A stretch of DNA of 10,110 bases, taken from the NCBI GenBank assembly GCA_014729055.1, contig WJKO01000809.1:1-10110 (forward strand). The letters run 5' to 3'. The number at the start of each line of letters is the position of its first letter. The first letter of the stretch is position 1. This document shows, one piece after another, positions 5,760 to 10,110 of this stretch. The notes under the pieces are model-generated. The model searched no databases. It saw nothing but the letters and a program-made list of their open reading frames with translations, and had not been told where the DNA came from. The stretch is from Promethearchaeota archaeon. GTDB taxonomy: Archaea > Asgardarchaeota > Lokiarchaeia > Sigyniarchaeales > Promethearchaeaceae. Position numbers and translations under genes: made by a program.

Positions 5760-7283
5760 TTATCCAATCTCTTCAACTGGTTTATCACCGCATTCTTCTT
5801 GCAGTTTATGAAGCTTTTCTTTTAATATTTTAACAATTTCTCCATACGCGGGATCCTTATAGACATTATGCAGTTCAAAAGGATCCTTTTCCAAGTCATA
5901 TAGTTCCCATTTAGGAGCCGGATAGGTGACCTCACACGTTCTATCTTTCGATATTGCACCTTCAACCTCAGCATTCCCATAAAAATATATTAACTTATAT
6001 TTTTCCGTCCTAATTCCGTAATGCGGGCTCACTTCATGAACACTTTGCACCATAAAATACCGATAATAAAACGCATCACGCCATTTGTGGGGAGTATTAC
6101 CCTCTATTATATTGCGAAAACTCATACCTTGCATTTCTTCGGGGATCTTAAGGTCTGCATAATCCAAAAATGTTTCAGCAAAGTCTAGATTCATTACCAT
6201 TTCGTCAATAACAGTTCCATTTTCTATTCCTTTTGGATACCGCATTACAAATGGCATGCGTAAGCTCTCTTCGTAAATAAATCGCTTATCATACCACCCG
6301 TGATCGCCCAGAAAAAACCCTTGATCGCTTGTATAGATAACAATTGTATTGTCTGCGATCCCCTCTTCGTCTAAATAGTCTAATAATCGTCCAACATTAT
6401 CATCGACAGAAGCAATACATCGGAGATAGTCTTTAATATATCGTTGGTATTTCCATTTTCTTAATTCTTCTTTGGACTTAAATGTTATTTCTTCTTCTTC
6501 ATCGGTTGTGATTTTATAGGCGTCGATTTTTTCAGGCATTGCGATTGGTTTTTTAAAGTCAAAACCAGAAGGCGGCATTATTTTCAAATCTAATGCACAG
6601 AAATCAGAATCTACCCTCATTTTTGCAAATTCTGCGAACGTACGACCCTCATAATTATCATCAAACGTTTTTGGATAAGGGATTTCGATATCCTTGTACA
6701 TATCCTTATGTTTCTCATCAGGATACCATTTTCGATGCGGAGCTTTATGATGACACATGACCATAAATGGACGGGTCTTATCCCTTTGTTTTAGCCACTC
6801 AAGAGTCTGGTCTGTTATAATGTTCGTAGTATATCCATAAAATGGTTTCTTCTCTCCATTTACAATCATGCCGGGATCAAAATAGGGCCCTTGTCCCATT
6901 AAAATGCTATAATGATCAAAGCCAGTCGGCAAGTTCTCTGGCTCATATCCCAGATGCCACTTTCCAATCATAGCAGTTTGATATCCATGTTTCTGCATTA
7001 TTTTCGGAAACGTTAATTGACTGCTGTCAAATTTGGTAAAGATGGTGGTGCACCCATTGACATGGCTGTGTTTTCCCGTGAGGATTACAGCGCGGCTGGG
7101 AGTGCATATTGAATTTGAACAGAAGCAGTTATTAAAAAAAGCACCTTCTTCCGCGATTCTGTCTATATTAGGTGTCTGATTAATCATCGGACGCCCGTCC
7201 ATTCGTTTGGAATAACAACTGATGGCATGCGCCGCATGATCGTCTGACATGATAAATAGAATATTTGGGTGGTTTTGTTCCAT
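5760..7283 (-). CDS. Type I (formylglycine-dependent) sulfatase
   Basis: Hydrolyses sulfate esters; the substrate class is probably a sulfated sugar or glycan, as for most similar enzymes, but it cannot be read from sequence. The first sulfatase signature, SICTPSRAVILTG (58-70), is complete, with C60 as the residue to be oxidised to formylglycine and R64 beside it. The second signature is GYQTAMIGKWH (100-110). Expected metal or substrate residues are D14/D15 (MSDDHAAHA), K108, H110, H178 (CHHKAPH), D320 followed by Q321 (TSDQGFFLGDHG) and K333. The C-terminal WELYDLEKDPFELHNVY (459-475) is the usual sulfatase ending. The 507-residue length is normal. There is no signal peptide, so it should act inside the cell. 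No formylglycine-generating enzyme or anaerobic maturase gene is in the window. The start is firm because the fold begins at HPNILFIMSDD. The gene is divergent from the ApgM-family gene, a fellow alkaline phosphatase superfamily member. Transfer from bacteria is plausible but unproven. Confidence 0.94.
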   Translation of the reverse strand: MEQNHPNILFIMSDDHAAHAISCYSKRMDGRPMINQTPNIDRIAEEGAFFNNCFCSNSICTPSRAVILTGKHSHVNGCTTIFTKFDSSQLTFPKIMQKHGYQTAMIGKWHLGYEPENLPTGFDHYSILMGQGPYFDPGMIVNGEKKPFYGYTTNIITDQTLEWLKQRDKTRPFMVMCHHKAPHRKWYPDEKHKDMYKDIEIPYPKTFDDNYEGRTFAEFAKMRVDSDFCALDLKIMPPSGFDFKKPIAMPEKIDAYKITTDEEEEITFKSKEELRKWKYQRYIKDYLRCIASVDDNVGRLLDYLDEEGIADNTIVIYTSDQGFFLGDHGWYDKRFIYEESLRMPFVMRYPKGIENGTVIDEMVMNLDFAETFLDYADLKIPEEMQGMSFRNIIEGNTPHKWRDAFYYRYFMVQSVHEVSPHYGIRTEKYKLIYFYGNAEVEGAISKDRTCEVTYPAPKWELYDLEKDPFELHNVYKDPAYGEIVKILKEKLHKLQEECGDKPVEEIG

Positions 7284-7308
7284 GAATTAAGTTAGTTTTT
7301 TCTTTAAA

Positions 7309-7342
7309 TTAAATTATTTTAATGCAGTATAAAATAATTTAA
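7309..7342. repeat. 13-bp perfect inverted repeat in the divergent promoter region
   Basis: The arms ttaaattatttta (7309-7321) and taaaataatttaa (7330-7342) are exact reverse complements separated by 8 bases (atgcagta). It lies 26-59 bases before the sulfatase start and overlaps both candidate TATA elements of that gene: AATTTAATTTAAAG near 7303-7316, and TTTTATAC on the minus strand at 7327-7334. It could be a regulator site or a cruciform. The arms are entirely A/T, which raises the chance expectation. Confidence 0.65.
7327..7334 (-). promoter_or_regulatory. Candidate TATA box of the sulfatase gene
   Basis: Minus-strand TTTTATAC, followed by T, is the same nine bases as the TATA element facing the other way at 7368-7376. 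From here the transcript would have a leader of about 20 bases. The closer AT-rich element AATTTAATTTAAAG, centred near 7309, would instead give a leaderless start. Sequence alone does not decide between them. Confidence 0.4.
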
Positions 7343-7360
7343 AAGCAAAAAAGTAAAATG

Positions 7361-7375
7361 AAACGCGTTTTATAC
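7361..7375 (+). promoter_or_regulatory. TATA box and overlapping palindrome of the ApgM-family gene
   Basis: TTTTATAC (7368-7375) is centred about 27 bases before the ATG at 7399, ideal for a leaderless transcript. The perfect 10-bp palindrome AAACGCGTTT (7361-7370) overlaps its upstream edge, where TFB contacts the BRE, so a protein bound there would probably block initiation. AGAGGT at 7383-7388 is also a fair Shine-Dalgarno match 10 bases before the ATG, so a short-leader transcript is possible too. Confidence 0.5.
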
Positions 7376-7398
7376 TTTCATTAGAGGTTCAATTCATT

Positions 7399-8673
7399 AT
7401 GAAGTATTGCATCTTGGTATGTGACGGCGCGGCCGATTGGAAGATAAAGGCATTGGGAAATAAAACGATCTTTGAGGTAGCGGATACACCAAATATGGAC
7501 TGGTTGGCACAAAACGGCAAAATGGGGTTATTACAGACCGTTCCCGATTCAATGCCGCCAGGCAGTGAATGTGCCAACATGACAATCATGGGATATAATC
7601 CAGAAACTGATTTGACTGGACGGGGACCCTTAGAGGCACTCAGCTCTGGTGTAAAGATGAATGAAACAGAATTAGCATACCGATGTAATTTGATTACTAT
7701 CCAAGATGGATTAATAAAAGACTATTCATCGGGACATATTACGACAGATGAAGCAAGACCACTGATTAAACTAATTGATGAAGAATTTGGCAGAGATGGT
7801 GTTCATTTCTTTCCGGGTGTGCAGTATCGCCACATATTGAAATTAAGCGGAGAAGAGTTTTCAGAGAACATCAGCCTCACTCCCCCCCACGATGAACTTG
7901 ATAAACCCTATAAAGACTTTCTGGTAAAAGCAAAAGACCTTGACGATGAAAAGGCAAAATATACAGCTAATTATATGAATGAACTAATTGAGAAAAGCAG
8001 ACAAATCTTATTAGACCATCCAATTAATAAACAACGGAATGAACGAGGTGAAAATTTAGCAACAAACGTATGGTTTTGGAGTGGAGGGCGTAAACCAAAT
8101 ATTAAGACATTCCGAGATAAATACGGACTAACAGGTGCTGTTATTTCTGCAGTAGATCTCATATTTGGAATAGGTATAGCCGCAGGATTAAAACCAATTC
8201 ATGTGGAAGGAGCTACGGGATTACCAAACACAAATTACAAAGGCAAAGCGGATGCGGGGATAGATGCACTTAAGGAACGAGATTTTCTCTATCTCCACGT
8301 GGAAGCGACAGATGAGATGGGTCATGCGGGAGATTATAAAAAGAAAATCTCAGCTTTGGAAGATTTTGATAGCAAGGTTGTTAAAAGATTTATCCAAGCA
8401 GAAGATATGTTTAACAATGAGTTAGTTATCTGCGTGTTGCCAGACCACCCCACACCTTGTGAAATACGGACCCATTCACGGGAACCCGTACCTTTTGTTA
8501 TATATAAACCCGGGAAATCAAATAAAAGATTTTCATTGCTGAATCGGGGCTTTAGCGAGGAATCGGGACGTAAAGGTGAATTTAAAGTAGTAAGAACCGG
8601 GAAATCGTTTATGAGTTTTGTGCTTGGTAGCAATATGGATGAAAATATTGATGCAAATAGTTATAAAAAATGA
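7399..8673 (+). CDS. apgM: Cofactor-independent phosphoglycerate mutase family (ApgM-like), possible homoserine kinase-type subgroup
   Basis: An alkaline phosphatase superfamily metalloenzyme. The founding activity of the family is 2-/3-phosphoglycerate interconversion in glycolysis and gluconeogenesis, in the cytoplasm. Motifs in order: VCDGAADW with D9 as metal ligand; PPGSECANMTIMGYNP (53-68) with S56 as the likely phosphorylated serine; TGRGPLEA (73-80); DYSSGHI (108-114); TPPHDELDKP (161-170); GAVISAVDLIFGIGIAAGL (246-264); EATDEMGHAGD (302-312, D305 and H309); and LPDHPTPCEIRTHS (347-360, D349, H350, H359). All expected metal ligands appear present. At 424 residues it is full length, with a short C-terminal tail. 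The DYSSGHI motif recalls the subgroup proposed, from gene context in bacteria, to be homoserine kinase (TIGR02535 as I recall it) rather than the DxRAGR form of characterised archaeal mutases. No threonine gene is nearby to support that, so the symbol names the family only. The start has a well-placed TATA box. Confidence 0.92.
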   Translation: MKYCILVCDGAADWKIKALGNKTIFEVADTPNMDWLAQNGKMGLLQTVPDSMPPGSECANMTIMGYNPETDLTGRGPLEALSSGVKMNETELAYRCNLITIQDGLIKDYSSGHITTDEARPLIKLIDEEFGRDGVHFFPGVQYRHILKLSGEEFSENISLTPPHDELDKPYKDFLVKAKDLDDEKAKYTANYMNELIEKSRQILLDHPINKQRNERGENLATNVWFWSGGRKPNIKTFRDKYGLTGAVISAVDLIFGIGIAAGLKPIHVEGATGLPNTNYKGKADAGIDALKERDFLYLHVEATDEMGHAGDYKKKISALEDFDSKVVKRFIQAEDMFNNELVICVLPDHPTPCEIRTHSREPVPFVIYKPGKSNKRFSLLNRGFSEESGRKGEFKVVRTGKSFMSFVLGSNMDENIDANSYKK

Positions 8674-8704
8674 ATAAAATTCGTTTAAATTTCAACAATG
8701 ATTA

Positions 8705-8727
8705 TTTTGCTAGCAAAAGTATTTTAG
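8705..8727 (+). promoter_or_regulatory. 14-bp palindrome and TATA-like element before the eight-helix protein gene
   Basis: TTTTGCTAGCAAAA (8705-8718) is a perfect palindrome with no central spacer. It lies right against TATTTTAG (8720-8727), which is centred about 27 bases before the ATG at 8751. With no room for a loop, it suits a dimeric DNA-binding protein better than an RNA hairpin. The arrangement, palindrome just upstream of TATA, repeats that seen at 7361-7375, but the two palindromes have different sequences. Confidence 0.45.
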
Positions 8728-8750
8728 CATAATCAACAAGAATAAAGGCA

Positions 8751-9653
8751 ATGAATAAAATTGAAGAACTTTACAATATTAAAAAAGTTCGTATTCATAT
8801 TTTAATTACTGTCATTACAGCTTTAGTTATAGGCATTAGCATAGATTTAACAGCTCTTTTTAAAATAAAATCTTTCAATGAAATTAATTTCATTTTTATA
8901 AGAGAATATTACTTCGAGGGAGATTTATTCCTAGTATTTGGATTCGGCATTGTGGCCATTATAAATTTAGTTTGTGCAATGATCTTTCTCGGAATAATCA
9001 TCGTTGTGCGTAAAAAGAAAAAAGACACAGGATTCACCGGACTGAATAAAGTCCTCTATTTTGGTGTCTTTCTATTAGTGATTAGTAGGTTTATGGAAGC
9101 CATTTACTGCGTTCTTGACTCCGATTTCGATAAAACGACGGATTTCTTTGGCAATTTCTATGGAATTTCAGATCTATTGGCGTTAGGTTTGCTGTTGCTG
9201 GTTGTGTATTATGTGTTTAAGTCCGAAGAGGCGGTGTTAAATGCTAAAAGAATGCGATTACTATTTAGATATGTCCTTATTTTACAATATGTTGCATTTT
9301 TTTGTTTGTTATTTTTCACATTGGGCTCCAAAGCTTTCTATTTAGGAGTAGTCATGTTTTTATCCGGTTTTAGCATCATTTTTATTATAATTCGCAATGT
9401 CTCAAAACAGATATTAATAGCCCGAAAAGAGACGAGTATAGGAAAAAATGCGATGTTATGTATCGTCTTGTTCCTATTAACTTTATTTGTTAGTATTATA
9501 CTTCTATTATTTCAAGGTGTAGCGGTTTTATATATGGAATCTACGGGAAACTGGGGACCAAATAGAATATTAGCTATCACTAGGGCAATCTTACATCTAA
9601 TTAATGCATTATCATTTCTCTCTGGGTTTTTTGTTGATAACTATGATATTTAA
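8751..9653 (+). CDS. Eight-helix integral membrane protein of unknown function
   Basis: I do not recognise this 300-residue protein. Hydrophobic segments fall at about 14-36, 59-86, 100-121, 138-156, 170-191, 194-214, 232-260 and 272-294, leaving only short loops. Basic stretches after helix 2 (VRKKKKDTG, 86-94), before helix 5 (NAKRMRL) and after helix 6 (ARKETSIGK) place those loops in the cytoplasm by the positive-inside rule, so both termini should also be cytoplasmic. Helices 2-3 and 6-7 are joined by basic cytoplasmic loops of similar size, which weakly suggests an internal repeat of four helices. No transporter, rhodopsin or enzyme motif is seen; a lysine where retinal would attach is lacking in the last helices. 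It follows the ApgM-family gene after 77 bases and has its own TATA-like element, so it is probably a separate transcript. The start has no Shine-Dalgarno site beyond a weak AAAGG. Confidence 0.82.
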   Translation: MNKIEELYNIKKVRIHILITVITALVIGISIDLTALFKIKSFNEINFIFIREYYFEGDLFLVFGFGIVAIINLVCAMIFLGIIIVVRKKKKDTGFTGLNKVLYFGVFLLVISRFMEAIYCVLDSDFDKTTDFFGNFYGISDLLALGLLLLVVYYVFKSEEAVLNAKRMRLLFRYVLILQYVAFFCLLFFTLGSKAFYLGVVMFLSGFSIIFIIIRNVSKQILIARKETSIGKNAMLCIVLFLLTLFVSIILLLFQGVAVLYMESTGNWGPNRILAITRAILHLINALSFLSGFFVDNYDI

Positions 9654-9704
9654 AGAAAAATTTAACAGAAAATAATAATAGAGAACAAATATTGATGAAA
9701 ACTT
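9654..9704 (-). terminator. Convergent gap with a T-rich tract on the minus strand
   Basis: The 51-base gap between the eight-helix protein and the SCP2 gene reads, on the minus strand, as a T-rich run (attattattttctg, then aaatttttct near 9654-9680). This suits U-tract termination of the SCP2 transcript. No matching T run serves the plus-strand gene here, so its terminator may lie inside the opposing gene. Confidence 0.35.
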
Positions 9705-10110
9705 TCAATCAAGTCCGAGAATTTCCCGTACGATCTCCGTAATAGTTCTGAACTTTACGGCATTTGGCAATGGTCCCTTTACATTTAATTCATTATCCAT
9801 ATACGCGGTCGTTGAATCTATCTCGCCCGTGTAAATACCTATAGCGATATCAGAATCCATTTCAAGAGTTACATCGGGATTTTCTATTAGTCCAGGACCA
9901 AACGTAAATACTCCATCTTGAATTTTAATCCAAGCATTATCTGCCCCGTCAACTAAAAACTGATATACACAATTGAAATTTTTTACTTCTTCTTGTATTT
10001 CTTCGTTTTCATTGCAAATCTGCATTTCTAAGGTCATGAAATCCCTTAAATCATCAACTTCAAGGGTTGCATCTTCAATCTTTGCGACAAGTTTGTTTTT
10101 TAATTCCTCA
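9705..10110 (-). CDS. SCP2 (sterol carrier protein-like) domain protein, 5' end cut by the window edge
   Basis: A small lipid-binding-type domain. The frame stays open from the ATG at 10035-10037 to the right edge (it reads EELKNKLVAKIEDATLEVDD before that Met), with no other start codon, so the gene begins outside the window and the internal Met is not the start. The SCP2 pattern runs VYQFLVDG, WIKIQDGVFTFGPG, ENPDVTLEMDSDIAIGIYTG, STTAYMDNELNVKGPLPNA, then a closing amphipathic helix (FRTITEIVREILGLD). In such domains the beta sheet and last helix form a hydrophobic tunnel for acyl chains or sterols. In prokaryotes the ligand is usually unknown and is unlikely to be a sterol here. About 135 residues are visible, enough for one complete domain, so little is probably missing unless another domain precedes it. 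It is convergent with the eight-helix membrane protein. Confidence 0.85.
   Translation of the reverse strand, partial: EELKNKLVAKIEDATLEVDDLRDFMTLEMQICNENEEIQEEVKNFNCVYQFLVDGADNAWIKIQDGVFTFGPGLIENPDVTLEMDSDIAIGIYTGEIDSTTAYMDNELNVKGPLPNAVKFRTITEIVREILGLD

Noticed and set aside
5760..8673. Creatininase-family enzyme, sulfatase and ApgM-family enzyme considered as one new pathway operon.
   Set aside because: They lie on alternating strands with separate promoters, and their families share no known pathway; adjacency alone is weak evidence.
9705..10037. Taking the ATG at 10035-10037 as the true start of the SCP2 protein.
   Set aside because: The frame continues open to the window edge with sensible N-terminal SCP2 helix sequence, and starting at this Met would cut that helix off.

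Overview
The window reads as archaeal, and most likely Asgard-type (Promethearchaeota). The argument rests on four observations. (1) The left edge encodes a Rag/Gtr-type small GTPase, a eukaryote-like family common in Asgard genomes. (2) A two-helix membrane protein starts with a FYVE/RING-like cysteine module. (3) Most genes have an AT-rich TATA-like element about 26 bases before the start codon and no clear Shine-Dalgarno site, as in leaderless archaeal transcripts. (4) The phosphoglycerate-mutase-type enzyme is of the ApgM kind. The DNA is AT-rich. The taxonomic call is inference; no rRNA or tRNA gene is present.

Layout, left to right. On the minus strand: a 3'-truncated Rag-like GTPase (1-429), then a 709-residue membrane protein with a large, sequon-rich outer domain (511-2640). 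A short divergent promoter region (2641-2725) leads to plus-strand genes for the zinc-finger membrane protein (2726-4699) and a creatininase-family amidohydrolase (4785-5693). A formylglycine-type sulfatase faces the latter on the minus strand (5760-7283). A 115-base divergent promoter region with a 13-bp inverted repeat separates it from the ApgM-family enzyme (7399-8673). This is followed by an eight-helix membrane protein of unknown function (8751-9653). Convergent to that is an SCP2 (sterol-carrier-like) protein whose 5' end runs off the right edge (9705-10110).

The genes do not form an obvious single pathway. Most appear to be transcribed singly: neighbours are 50-115 bases apart, do not overlap, and most have their own TATA-like element. 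Two proteins fit a membrane or signalling theme (GTPase, zinc-finger membrane protein). One is a probable surface glycoprotein. Three are soluble enzymes, two of which (sulfatase and ApgM-family enzyme) belong to the alkaline phosphatase superfamily and share a divergent promoter region. No mobile element, CRISPR array, RNA gene or complete new multi-gene system was recognised. The best leads are the FYVE-like membrane protein, the unassigned glycoprotein ectodomain, and the short tandem repeats of 10 and 11 bp that run through two gene 3' ends. There is no gene-free stretch longer than 300 bases.
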